Shown: positions 17,374 to 26,502 of the stretch, piece after piece
How positions within the stretch are numbered: the first letter of the stretch is position 1
Layout of the letters: every line of letters begins with the position of its first letter
Source of the DNA: Ignavibacteriales bacterium
GTDB lineage: Bacteria; Bacteroidota; Ignavibacteria; Ignavibacteriales; Ignavibacteriaceae
DNA length: 36,434 nt
Reading direction: 5' to 3'
Assembly: GCA_016182615.1 (NCBI GenBank)
Contig: JACPGF010000099.1
Span: 1-36,434 of the forward strand
Made by a program: the position numbers and the translations under genes
Notes under the pieces: model-generated
What the model was told of the DNA's origin: nothing
Seen by the model: the letters and a program-made list of their open reading frames with translations, nothing else
Databases searched by the model: none

Positions 17374-18540
17374 ATGAACCGATATATAATTATTTCACTG
17401 AGCTTTCTTTTGATTGCTCTCGTTTATTTCGTGATAGAATATTTCTCTTTGAAGAGGGCAAGGAATTCTATTGTCCACCGGGTTATGGTAAATGGAACTC
17501 GAGGAAAATCAAGCGTCACGGCATATCTGGCGGCAGGCATCCGGGCAAACAATATCAAGACGTTTGCTAAGATTACCGGGATAGTTCCGACAATTATAAA
17601 TGAATTGGGAAAAGAAGAAATAATTATACGGCGGGGCGCAGCCAGAGTTCATGAACAATTTACAATGATTAGGCTCGCGGCAAAAAAAGCTGTTACTGCA
17701 ATTGTATTAGAATGTATGTCCCTGCAGCCCGAGTATCAAAAAATAGAATCACAGGCTTTGCAGCCATCGCTTTACATTATTACCAATATCGGCGATGACC
17801 ATTTCGAGGAGATGGGTAAGACCCGGAGTGAACGCATAACGGCAATTTGCGGGGCAATACCAACGGGAGGTAAAGTCCTGACGGTACAGGATGAAAATAT
17901 TAGTGAAGTGAAAGCTATAGTACAGAAAAAACATGCAACTCTTCATTTGTGCAAACTGTATGTTGATGCTGCAACACTGCCCGATGGAATTTTTCCACAT
18001 AACATCAATCTTGCATTGACAGCGATTGAATTAATGGGACTGAATACGGAAAAGGCATTAGCTGAGATTCTGACAAATGCTCAACCGTTCAGTAAATATT
18101 TGTACAGAATAAACACTGAGAAGTATAAATGTAATTTTGTTAATGGTTTTGCAGTAAACGATACTCCTTCTGCAGAAACATTTGTAAAGTATTGGCTGAA
18201 AATACTGTCACCCGTCCATTGTCTTACAATTGTATTAAATACCCGTGCAGACCGCCCGGAAAGAACAATACTTTTTTGCAACTGGTTAGCGGCTTTCCAC
18301 GATATTAAAAAAGTAATTGTTACGGGAACACATTCACAAGCTGCGATTCGTCTATTAAAAAAGAGCAGCCCGCGTCTTGCGGTAAAAATTCCACTTGCTA
18401 AGGATATTATGCTAAGCCTCCCGGATTGCATCTTTGAAGGTAAGGGGAATCATTTGATGATTGGGTTGGGAAATATTGCAGGCAAAGGTTTCGAAATTAT
18501 TGCATTGATGGAATCAATAGAAAAAGAATCTGAATTATGA
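17374..18540 (+). CDS. pgsB: Poly-gamma-glutamate synthase subunit PgsB/CapB
   Basis: A 388-residue ATP-dependent amide ligase of the Mur-ligase-like CapB family, joining glutamates through gamma-carboxyl groups at the inner face of the cytoplasmic membrane. Signs: an N-terminal membrane helix (residues 4-24); the P-loop VNGTRGKSSVT (G41-S47, K45); VLECMSLQPEYQ; ITNIGDDHFEEMGKT, matching the CapB ITN-x3-DH-x3-MG block; NGFAVNDTPSAE; and LNTRADRPER. The length equals that of Bacillus CapB. The start at 17374 is set by an AGGA ribosome-binding site. The stop overlaps the pgsC start by four bases (ATGA), giving translational coupling. It is the first gene of the + strand operon pgsB-pgsC-TIGR04332-type gene. 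All conserved motifs are present, so it should be active. Confidence 0.93.
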   Translation: MNRYIIISLSFLLIALVYFVIEYFSLKRARNSIVHRVMVNGTRGKSSVTAYLAAGIRANNIKTFAKITGIVPTIINELGKEEIIIRRGAARVHEQFTMIRLAAKKAVTAIVLECMSLQPEYQKIESQALQPSLYIITNIGDDHFEEMGKTRSERITAICGAIPTGGKVLTVQDENISEVKAIVQKKHATLHLCKLYVDAATLPDGIFPHNINLALTAIELMGLNTEKALAEILTNAQPFSKYLYRINTEKYKCNFVNGFAVNDTPSAETFVKYWLKILSPVHCLTIVLNTRADRPERTILFCNWLAAFHDIKKVIVTGTHSQAAIRLLKKSSPRLAVKIPLAKDIMLSLPDCIFEGKGNHLMIGLGNIAGKGFEIIALMESIEKESEL

Positions 18541-18965
18541 TTGTAGAAATATTTTTAGCGGGGCTTATCATCGGCTTTTTATATTATGAGATAACCGGTT
18601 ATACGGCAGGGGGAGTAATTGCTCCCGCATATTTTGCTTTATACCTGCACTCTCCGCTGCGTATTATCAGTACAATTATTGCTGCGCTTGTTGTGTGGAT
18701 AGTTATTGAGCAGCTTTCCCGTGTTCTGCTTGTTTTTGGACGCCGCCGGTTAATGCTTTCCATTATCGCGGGGTTTTGCATTAAGCTCATCTACGAAAAG
18801 GTAACAGGGCAGATGAACCTAACATATCAGGATATTTCAGTTGTCGGGTTTATTATTCCCGGTTTAATTGCCAATGAAATGTGCCGACAGAAACCGCTGC
18901 CTACGCTTGCCTCAATTGCAGTAGTGACAGTGTTAATAACACTTGTTACCATGCTATTGCATTAG
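18537..18965 (+). CDS. pgsC: Poly-gamma-glutamate biosynthesis protein PgsC/CapC
   Basis: A 142-residue integral membrane protein with four to five hydrophobic helices. It starts with the CapC-type IFLAGLIIGFLYYEITGYTAGGVIAPAY (a longer block at residues 4-31, with G-Y-x-AGG-x-I-x-PxY as key residues) and contains FGRRRLMLSIIAGF and FIIPGLIANEMCRQ. CapC forms the catalytic membrane complex with CapB. The ATG lies inside the pgsB stop (ATGA, 18537-18540). The next gene begins nine bases downstream. The usual Bacillus partner CapA/PgsA is absent from the window; the third gene here is of the TIGR04332 type instead. Confidence 0.92.
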   Translation: MIVEIFLAGLIIGFLYYEITGYTAGGVIAPAYFALYLHSPLRIISTIIAALVVWIVIEQLSRVLLVFGRRRLMLSIIAGFCIKLIYEKVTGQMNLTYQDISVVGFIIPGLIANEMCRQKPLPTLASIAVVTVLITLVTMLLH

Positions 18966-18973
18966 GCGAAACA

Positions 18974-20038
18974 ATGCCGAACAAAATTCTTTATATAACA
19001 GCAATTACCGCGTGCATATTCTTGGGCTTTAAGGATATGCTTTTTATAGAAACGGTTCCCTTAAAACATGTGAATGAAATGCGGCAGGCGGAAAGGCTGT
19101 CGGAAAAATGGAAGAGTATTATCCAAAACAATAAAACAAGGCTCAAGCTGGAAACCGGGAACGGGTATTCTGTTCAGAAGAACAATGCAGATGGGAACAA
19201 TTCGATTATCGGCGAGGAATACACTCCGGTGACATCCACATTGGGTTCATTGGAGTCGAAGGAACTTTCAAACAATACGCTTTTCTCGGCACTTATTGTA
19301 CGTCTGGTAAATGAAGCCGGAGTCGATAGTGCAAAAACTATTGGAATAATTGCCTCAGGTTCATTCCCGGCTTTAACATTGCAAACCCTTGCAGCGCTGC
19401 AAACCATGCATAAAAAAATCTATATGATTTCATCACTTGGCTCGTCATCCTATGGAGCCAATCAGCCGGGCGCATTGTGGATAGATATGGAAGCTTGGTT
19501 AAGGAATTCAGGTGGGTGCATGTATCATTCAGCCATGATAACATACGGAGCCGAGGGTGACACTGCAGGTGGACTGCCTTACGAGGGAAAAGTGGCGATG
19601 GACAGCTCTTTATCACGAAACCGCAGGACTGCCTTTATTCCGGAAAACGCTGAACACAGCCTTACCGTTAAGTATGACTCACTGATACATAAAAATCTAG
19701 GATTGCTGATTAACATCGGAGGTAATCAATCTGCTCTTGGATATTGCTCGCACGCGGAATTGATACCGAACGGATTGCATGCTGAGAAAGTGACGTGTTC
19801 CCACATAGGGAAAGGCCTGTTGTCTAAAATATCAGAAAAGGGAATACCGTTTATTCATTTGCTTAATCTTAAAAACCTTGCTGCACAGTATAGTATTACC
19901 GAAAAACAGTCAACAGAAAATCATCCGCTATACTGTACCACAAGGATAATAAAGTGGAGAGTGGTGATTGCAATTGCTATTACCGCCCTTCTTCTGTTTT
20001 TACACTTCCGGATGAAGAACCCCCGGGCAGTGGAATAA
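18974..20038 (+). CDS. Poly-gamma-glutamate system protein (TIGR04332-type)
   Basis: A 354-residue protein from ATG 18974; a longer frame from 18881 overlaps pgsC and is rejected because 18974 lies nine bases after the pgsC stop. It has an N-terminal membrane anchor (residues 5-23), an extracytoplasmic domain and a C-terminal membrane helix followed by basic residues (IAIAITALLLFLHFRMK). Characteristic blocks are IIASGSFPALTLQTL, SSLGSSSYGANQPGALWIDM, TYGAEGDTAGGLPYEGK and INIGGNQSALG. These match my memory of the poly-gamma-glutamate system protein family that travels with pgsB and pgsC where capA is missing. The molecular role is unknown; export or polymer handling is likely. The last 59 bases overlap the convergent dockerin-type pseudogene. 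Confidence 0.82.
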   Translation: MPNKILYITAITACIFLGFKDMLFIETVPLKHVNEMRQAERLSEKWKSIIQNNKTRLKLETGNGYSVQKNNADGNNSIIGEEYTPVTSTLGSLESKELSNNTLFSALIVRLVNEAGVDSAKTIGIIASGSFPALTLQTLAALQTMHKKIYMISSLGSSSYGANQPGALWIDMEAWLRNSGGCMYHSAMITYGAEGDTAGGLPYEGKVAMDSSLSRNRRTAFIPENAEHSLTVKYDSLIHKNLGLLINIGGNQSALGYCSHAELIPNGLHAEKVTCSHIGKGLLSKISEKGIPFIHLLNLKNLAAQYSITEKQSTENHPLYCTTRIIKWRVVIAIAITALLLFLHFRMKNPRAVE

Positions 20039-23000
20039 CATTTGCAGGAGCCGATGGTATGAGGACCGAAACAAAATTATATGCATTATTATCGCACAGG
20101 GTCAAATCGCTAAAATCAACAAAATTGTCACCATTCAAATCGGTAACAACATATCCCGACGTAAATGCGTAGGCATCGTTATCAATAAGTGTTAAATCCG
20201 AAAAATCAACAAATCCATCCTGATTAACATCGCCGCCAAGTAAACAAGCTTTGCCGGACACTATTATTTGGTTACTGCCAAATGCCTTTGAAACAGCATC
20301 CGTAAATACGTACCCTTTTACGCCATTTGTAAATTGCACCGGAGCCGCGCACCAAGTGGTGACAGCGTTTCTGTGCCGGATGGAAAAGTAATATGACTGG
20401 GAATTAATAATATTGGCAAAATGAAAAGCTGCGTTACCGAGCGTGTCACAGACGGATGAGGCAGACCCAAGGATGGCATATGGATATGTTGCCGCGCGGA
20501 TTTCCGCTTGCAAAGTATCGGTAATTGTCGTTGTCCCATTCCAGAAACCCTGAATCAATATTTCTGCATACAGAGTTGGGAGCAGGGGATGAAGCGAATC
20601 ACTCGCAGTATATATGGCACTCCCCGTAAATGGAAATTGGAGCGAGCGGTTTACCGAAGCGCTAACATCCTGAAATCCGCCAATGTTCCGCCATACTGCG
20701 GGTGTACCGGCATTATACCAGGCTACAGCTTTGTTCGCGGCGGAAAACAGTTTGCCGTTATCATGGGTGGAAAACCAGTTTATTGAAATGGATTTATCCG
20801 CGATGCTGTCTTTGGAAGAATTTACCGTCCAGAAACAGGCGATACTTTGATTTGACTGGCCAGTTATAGAATCACCTGTAATTCGTGAGACAGTCAGAGT
20901 TCCGGCATCCCCAATGCCCGAAATGCGTGTGCCCAAAAAGAGCAGTGTGTCAACTCCAACCGACCGGGGGAGCATTACTGCGCTGCCGGAAATGAAGGCT
21001 GTATTTGTTTCACTAGGTGAATAACTGCCTGTTCCGAAAGAAACCGTGTAAGCAGATGTTTGCAGTTTTACCGTTCCCAGATTAAGTATTCCGTTCACGG
21101 TAATGTTTTTATCCATCGTTACATCTGCGCTGCCTGAAAGGGTTACGTTATTTATTGCTGAAGCATTTGCAGGCAGTTCATTCCCCGTTGTTAAAGGAGA
21201 GGAATTCAGGTATTCAAGATTGACGGTTGATGCAAAAAGAGGAGTTGAAGAGAGTTGGCTGTTTTGCGTCCGTTTTACTGTTGCACCTGCACCGAGGGTT
21301 AGTACACCCGGACTATTGGCAAAAATTCCGTTTGATAAATGGAGTAAGGTGGAAATTGTTCTTGACGCATGTAAAGTAACGCCAAGAGCATTTTCGATAA
21401 TTAGTGATTCTGGGCCGTTTGCAGCCGGGAATTCAGTAGAAGCAGAAGCTGCCTAATCCAAGGCTGGCAGTGCCGCTCATAGTTAGTTTACCGGTGACGA
21501 GTGTATTTGCAGCAAGAGTCTTTGTTCCGCTGCCGCCCAAAAGTATATTATTATATGTGGATACTTTATTGGAAAGAGTCTGTGTTCCGCTTCGTGAATA
21601 CTCAACATCGCCATATATAAAACACTGATTTGGAAGCCCAACAGTTGAGCTTGTAATGGTGAGTTTACCGTTTGGCTGCAGATTGAGCCATGAGGTTGCG
21701 TGCCACAACGTTTGTGTTGTTCCCACTGTTAATAGACCGCCATCTTTTATAGTTACCATGCCTGCATTAAAAGCGCCTGAAGCACCTGTCCAGCCGGTTG
21801 TGAACTGTAATTCTCCGCCGGATTCAACATCGATATTTCCGAAATTCAAACGGTTTGTACTTGTTGTTGCAAGGTATGCCTTTCCGTAAATTATCATCTT
21901 GCCTGTTCTTGAGGTAACTGTATCGGTATTTGAGCCATTCCTGATGTAAGAATCATCACCCAAAAGTTTAAATATCCCACCCGCTCCAACCATTATCGTG
22001 GCTGGAGATGCAGCGCCGGAGATGCTTCTTGTTTCAATATCATCAGTTGTGTTAAGTTCAAAGGTACCATTACTAATTGTGAAAGATGTACCGAAACTAA
22101 AACGCATACTATTGCCGGAGGTCGTTACCTTTCCGGAAGATTTATCAATAACAAGTTCTGCAAATGAGGTTGAAAACGCCGAGGTACTCCATCCTGATAA
22201 TGTTTGCACTGCAGATGAACCGGTAAATTTTATTTTGGCACCCGCGGCCCATGAACTGAAGACAGCATGTGTTGCTGAAGCGAGAGTGAAATCGCCCGTG
22301 ACATTAAGTAAAGCTCCGGATTGCATCGCCAAGTGTGTATCGTCTGAATCGAAAGAAATATTTTTACACGAATCTGTTGCTCCGGTTACAGAAACCGTGG
22401 TGCCACCGGTGATGAAAACATCATCGGTACTTTTTGGCACAGTACCCTTCATCCATGTATCTACAGAATTCCAGTTACCGGAAACGACATTACTGTTTTC
22501 GGGAAATGTCAGTGCAATCGCATCAGAGAGTTTTTTACGGTTAGTCGCATTGTCTCTAAGACCTGTGTAGGCTTGCTCAATATGCAGGAATCTGCCATTC
22601 GCGTTCGTAGCAGCTGTAAAGCAGGGATCATTACTGCCATTTATATACCTTCCCTGAATGTTTGTTGTTGCAACGAGTTTTGTCCATGAGAGATCTATGT
22701 GGGCTATTTTAAAAGTGAGTGATGTGTCAATGGTAAGTAAACTATTTTTCAGTTTAAAAAGATAATCGGTATCGGGAGTAAGCCGTGTGCCATTGCTCAT
22801 TATCAAATCAGGATCCCCTTCATCCTGCCCGAAGCCATGCGGCTGCACAATAATGAGATTTGTAAACAGATTCAACATGGTTTCAGTTGCTCTTTGAAAC
22901 GTTGTACTAACATTGTGTGCCTGATCGGAAATCTTATATTTTAAACCGCCGTCGCAGGCTGTTGTTGTCCCGTCACATTGGGTAGAATCGGAGTTGTTGC

Positions 23001-23417
23001 AGCGGTGTGTCCCCGACAGCATAAACGCCCTGGCATTAACATTTTTGAATATATAGAAGCCTTGCGTACCTGTATTTGAATCATATCTCGGATGAGGAGA
23101 TTGAATGAATAGTTTTGCTCTTGTTGCTGACGGGTTGTAAATAAACATCCCCCAGTGATTCGAGGATGACGTTTTTTTTGTAAGCCTGTGGAATAGCTGC
23201 CATTAACCACATCGGTTATTGCCCGTGCCCAAGTGGCAAGTACCGTTGCACTTGGTGTCTGATACGCGTTGGTAGCAATACCCGGCAGACCTGAAATATA
23301 TGAATCGACATAGGCAGACAAATCACCTGTTAAAGAAGTCTGCGGAAATACACTGACAGGCATAACTGTTAGGAACAGGATGAGAAAAGGGAGAAGGGGG
23401 TGACGGGGTATTTTCAT
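19980..23417 (-). pseudogene. Frameshifted secreted protein: His-rich N-terminal domain, beta-solenoid, dockerin-like C-terminus
   Basis: Three ORF pieces make one gene read from 23417 to 19980. Piece 1 has a signal peptide (LPFLILFLTVMPVSVFPQ). It leaves frame at a run of eight T (23172-23179; A8 in the mRNA). Piece 2 (to 21433) has a domain with many His motifs (SPHPRYDSNTG, GTHRCNN, SDQAHN, QPHGFGQD, FKIAHIDL, HIEQ), then a solenoid from about SGNWNSVDTW onward that parallels the 28246-30612 protein closely. Around 21435-21455 a second break occurs, where about 20 residues present in the paralogue are missing and the frame changes. Piece 3 (21452 to 19980) carries further solenoid (EFPAANGPESL), the HRNAVTTW domain and two calcium loops (GDVNQDGFVDFSDL, DLNGDNFVDFSDL). 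The His-rich domain is not a family I can name; a metal hydrolase is a guess. The first break could be slippage; the second looks like real decay. Confidence 0.75.
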
Positions 23418-23450
23418 GTTGTTAAAGCCTGTGTGTTTTATAAGGGTAAA

Positions 23451-23486
23451 CCCTGCGCATCAAATTTGGTAATTCGGTGCGCAGGG
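23451..23486 (-). terminator. Hairpin after the gamma-glutamyltranspeptidase gene
   Basis: CCCTGCGCA (23451-23459) pairs with TGCGCAGGG (23478-23486) across an 18-base loop, 12 bases past the GGT stop on the minus strand. Only a weak T-run (TTTA) follows. It is similar in sequence to the terminator at 11911-11942. Confidence 0.55.
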
Positions 23487-23498
23487 CCTCTGCTCAAT

Positions 23499-25481
23499 TT
23501 ATTGTTCGCTGCGATGAGTTGAGGAGCCAGCTGAGCCGCCGCGCCGTTTATCCGCGGAACCGTAAAACAATCCTGTTTGCCAATCGTACATCACCAGTTG
23601 CGCTCCTCCGAAGAAGAGGTCAAAATCATCATACACTTGCAGTTGATGGCCCTTCTTCTCAAGTCCTGCGCGGACCTCAACCGGCACCCTGCCTTCCACA
23701 TACAATTTCTCATCAAATTTCTGGCTGTACATTCTCGGGGCTTCGTTAGCCTCGGTTATGTTCATTTTGAAGTCAATCAGGTTAACAATAAGCTGTACAA
23801 CCGTAGGAATAATGCGGCCAGCGCCCGGACTGCCAAGTGCGATAAATGGTTTTCCATCATTGTCAAGTATAATACTTGGAGAAATAGAACTACGGGGTTG
23901 TTTTCCCGGTTGAATTTTATTCTTTTCTGATACCGCTGAAAAATTGACTAAACCGTTATTCATCAGCACACCGGAGGCACTAAGGCCAGAGCCGAAAAAG
24001 TTGCCGATGGTTTGCGTTAACGAAACCATGTTACCATCTTTGTCAACAACAGATAAATGTGTTGTATGCCCGCCTTCGCCGGAAGCCTCGGCAGCCATTG
24101 CCAGTTCTGGGCTTAATCCGGTATCATAATATGCATCCATCGGGTCGTCATCTTTTATCACCTCAGAAGAGTCAACGTTTTTCCTTATTACCGGTGCAGG
24201 TGATTTCTTTTGTTTCTTTTTACCCCAGTTGTCAAATTTATCGTTCTTCCATTGTTGAGAAGGAGTCATCCCCTCATCATCCTGCTGATCGCTTTCGATG
24301 GACTCTTCTTTTTCCTGATTGTAGTTATACTTTATTTTTGATACCGAGTTATATTTCAGCGGATTTCCAGCTTTGACAGACCGGTTATCAGGAGGGTTGA
24401 CTCTTCCCATATCGATATCGGAATACCGCTCCCTGGCAAATGCCTTTGAGATTAACCCCGTCGTTGGAATCGTGTTAAATTTCGGATCACCGATATGTGT
24501 GCTTCTATCTGCCGACACCCGTTTGAACGTTTCGGCTAGAAAATGCAGGCTGCGTTCAGAATTGCTGAAATGGCCCCATTTTGGCAGATTACCCTGCTCA
24601 AGAATATTCAATGCTTCGAGTACAGAAGCACCGGACTGAGGCGGGGGAGATGTTAATATGTGAAAACCTTTATATTGGCCCTGAAGAGGTTCACTAATAA
24701 CCGGCTGATAATTACGCAAATCATTTACCGTCAGCATTCCCCCATTGGCAGTAACTTCATGAGCTATTCTTTCGGCAACAGCACCCTCGTAAAAACCTTT
24801 TGCTCCATGCAGTGCAATTTGTTCAAGCACAGCTGCCAGCAGCGGTTGTTTTAATGTGTCGCCCTGTCCTAATGGAAAACCTTCGGGAAGAAAAATTTCT
24901 GAAGTACCCGGATAAATTCCCAAAACGGTTGAGTTATCAAGAATAATTTTACTGAGAGTTTCGTCAACAGGAAAGCCCTGCTTTGCATATTGCAGTGCCG
25001 GTTGTATAACGGTACCTATCGGCAGGGTTCCATACTGCTCCAACGCTGCTAAGAGACCTGCAACGGTGCCGGGTACCAAAATGGATTTTGCTGTTTTCTT
25101 GTCCTTATCGAAATCGAAAGAAAGTTTTTCAATTACTTCGGAGGTTCTTGGATAATAGTTAATAAATATGTTTTTGGTACCGCCGGCAAAACTGATGAGC
25201 ATTCCGCCGCCGCCGCCCAAGCCGGAACCGTCGGGCTCAACAACACCGATTGCAAAAGCTGCTGCAACAGCGGCATCAACCGCGTTGCCGCCTTTTTCCA
25301 TCATTTCGAGGGCAGCCTGAGTTGCTAAAGGGTGGGCAGTTGCAGCCATCCCGTTTTGCCCGGAGATTTGATCCGCTGTCTGCGCTTTCAGTACCGGAGT
25401 AATAAGAAAGAATGATATATAAACGAAGAATGCAAAAAATGCTGCCATCCGTTTTTTATTACTGTATATCATCATTGTCAT
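23499..25481 (-). CDS. ggt: Gamma-glutamyltranspeptidase / PGA hydrolase (PgsD/CapD-type)
   Basis: A 660-residue exported Ntn-hydrolase with a signal peptide (about 11-33, FFAFFVYISFFLITPVLKAQ). It cleaves or transfers gamma-glutamyl bonds. Family blocks: MAATAHPLATQAALEMMEKGGNAVDAAVA, split as HPLA/GGNAVDAA; GLGGGGGML; LTSPPPQSGA; the autoprocessing site GGHTTHLSVVD, where T473 becomes the N-terminal nucleophile; and LGSPGAGRI. In Bacillus anthracis the related CapD cuts and anchors PGA capsule; here the gene faces the pgsBC operon, which supports a PGA substrate. An unusual insertion of about 80 highly charged residues (about 375-455, rich in Lys, Glu, Asp, Ser) lies just before the cleavage site. 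Several ATGs near the start make the exact N-terminus uncertain. It is the last gene of the - strand series and is followed by a hairpin. Confidence 0.92.
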   Translation of the reverse strand: MTMMIYSNKKRMAAFFAFFVYISFFLITPVLKAQTADQISGQNGMAATAHPLATQAALEMMEKGGNAVDAAVAAAFAIGVVEPDGSGLGGGGGMLISFAGGTKNIFINYYPRTSEVIEKLSFDFDKDKKTAKSILVPGTVAGLLAALEQYGTLPIGTVIQPALQYAKQGFPVDETLSKIILDNSTVLGIYPGTSEIFLPEGFPLGQGDTLKQPLLAAVLEQIALHGAKGFYEGAVAERIAHEVTANGGMLTVNDLRNYQPVISEPLQGQYKGFHILTSPPPQSGASVLEALNILEQGNLPKWGHFSNSERSLHFLAETFKRVSADRSTHIGDPKFNTIPTTGLISKAFARERYSDIDMGRVNPPDNRSVKAGNPLKYNSVSKIKYNYNQEKEESIESDQQDDEGMTPSQQWKNDKFDNWGKKKQKKSPAPVIRKNVDSSEVIKDDDPMDAYYDTGLSPELAMAAEASGEGGHTTHLSVVDKDGNMVSLTQTIGNFFGSGLSASGVLMNNGLVNFSAVSEKNKIQPGKQPRSSISPSIILDNDGKPFIALGSPGAGRIIPTVVQLIVNLIDFKMNITEANEAPRMYSQKFDEKLYVEGRVPVEVRAGLEKKGHQLQVYDDFDLFFGGAQLVMYDWQTGLFYGSADKRRGGSAGSSTHRSEQ

Positions 25482-25517
25482 GCTTTCAAAATTGAGTAAA
25501 TAAAATAAATACCATTG

Positions 25518-26441
25518 TCATTGCCCGAATTCACTTTGGGTTTTACTTAACCGGAAACCGTAGTGATAACGCATAAACTGTATCAGGGCATCAGTGAGTG
25601 CTTTTGAAAAAGCAGTAATATTTCCGCTGTTATCCCTAACATTTTTAAAATTTGTTTCGATTTGTACACCGTCTATTGTTCCGCCATTTAATGAGCCATG
25701 CCTGTTTAAACTGTACCCGCCCCTGAAGAATGGCTGTTCAACCTCGGGTGACGGATGTGCCAAAGAGGGAATAGCAGGATAACCGGCATTCTCAATGAGT
25801 GTACCGAGGCTGTGGCTGCCCCTTATGATTGAGGTGAATTTTTCTTTTGTAAGCCCGGAGGCTGCTAAACTACGGATACTGCTTTTTTCAATAAAGAGAG
25901 CATCATCAAGATCGTTATTGGTTAATTGCAACTCTTCCGCATCGAGCAGGTACCCCAATTCAAGAATCTGCTCAGTATGCCCGTGCGCATGCAGGTCAAT
26001 ATACAAGCCCTTATTAAATTGGCTGAACACAGCTTCCTTTGCCGAATCGATTAACGAATGATATTCGTCCCAAACGATTTCGGCAATTTTACTTCCGCAG
26101 GCAGCTTCCTCAACTTCACGGTTTACATCAACCTTCCGTCTTTTTAAATGGTTGATTATCAGGTAAGGCATATTTCCTGTCTTTTTGAAAAAAGTTTTTC
26201 TGAGTTCCAGCCCCATTTCAAGCGTATAAATATCAGATTTTGTCTGCGCACCACCGCATTTCCTGTCCGGTATTGCCGAAGGTGCACTCCCGCCATCATG
26301 CGGCACAGAGATTATTACAGGAATATTTCCTTTGAAATATTCCACATAACCGCTGTTACTGAGCACACCGTTCATGTTGTATGTATCCTGTGCAAACAGA
26401 AATACGGGGAAACAAAGCAGAGCCAGAAAAACTTTTTGCAA
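25518..26441 (-). CDS. Exported N-formylglutamate amidohydrolase-like enzyme
   Basis: A 307-residue protein with a signal peptide (FLALLCFPVFLFAQ, residues 5-18). The start is a TTG at 26441, supported by GAAAGG upstream. Motifs of the N-formylglutamate amidohydrolase superfamily (M14-like fold) are visible: ISVPHDGG (H48, D49), a KSD (D70), NHLKRRKVDVNRE (97-109), and IDLHAHGH (149-155). The cytoplasmic histidine-pathway enzyme HutG2/FGase has no signal peptide; an exported relative among PGA genes suggests cleavage of amide-linked glutamate, for example poly-gamma-glutamate ends or gamma-oligomers. The substrate is inference. It is co-oriented with the GGT gene (36-base gap) and with the DUF6305 gene (61-base gap). 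Confidence 0.78.
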   Translation of the reverse strand: MQKVFLALLCFPVFLFAQDTYNMNGVLSNSGYVEYFKGNIPVIISVPHDGGSAPSAIPDRKCGGAQTKSDIYTLEMGLELRKTFFKKTGNMPYLIINHLKRRKVDVNREVEEAACGSKIAEIVWDEYHSLIDSAKEAVFSQFNKGLYIDLHAHGHTEQILELGYLLDAEELQLTNNDLDDALFIEKSSIRSLAASGLTKEKFTSIIRGSHSLGTLIENAGYPAIPSLAHPSPEVEQPFFRGGYSLNRHGSLNGGTIDGVQIETNFKNVRDNSGNITAFSKALTDALIQFMRYHYGFRLSKTQSEFGQ

Positions 26442-26502
26442 ATATTACCTTTCAGAAATTTTTACTTTACAAATTTGTGAAAAAACAAAATAAAATGGCC
26501 GA

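Noticed and set aside
18881-18973. Upstream extension of the TIGR04332-type gene
   Set aside because: It would overlap pgsC by 85 bases; ATG 18974 starts directly with the membrane anchor and is nine bases after the pgsC stop.
21998-22570. 190-codon plus-strand ORF and other long plus-strand frames over the surface-protein genes (for example 16014-16475, 15369-15665)
   Set aside because: They are antisense shadows of Ser/Thr/Val-rich beta-solenoid coding, which rarely gives stops on the opposite strand.
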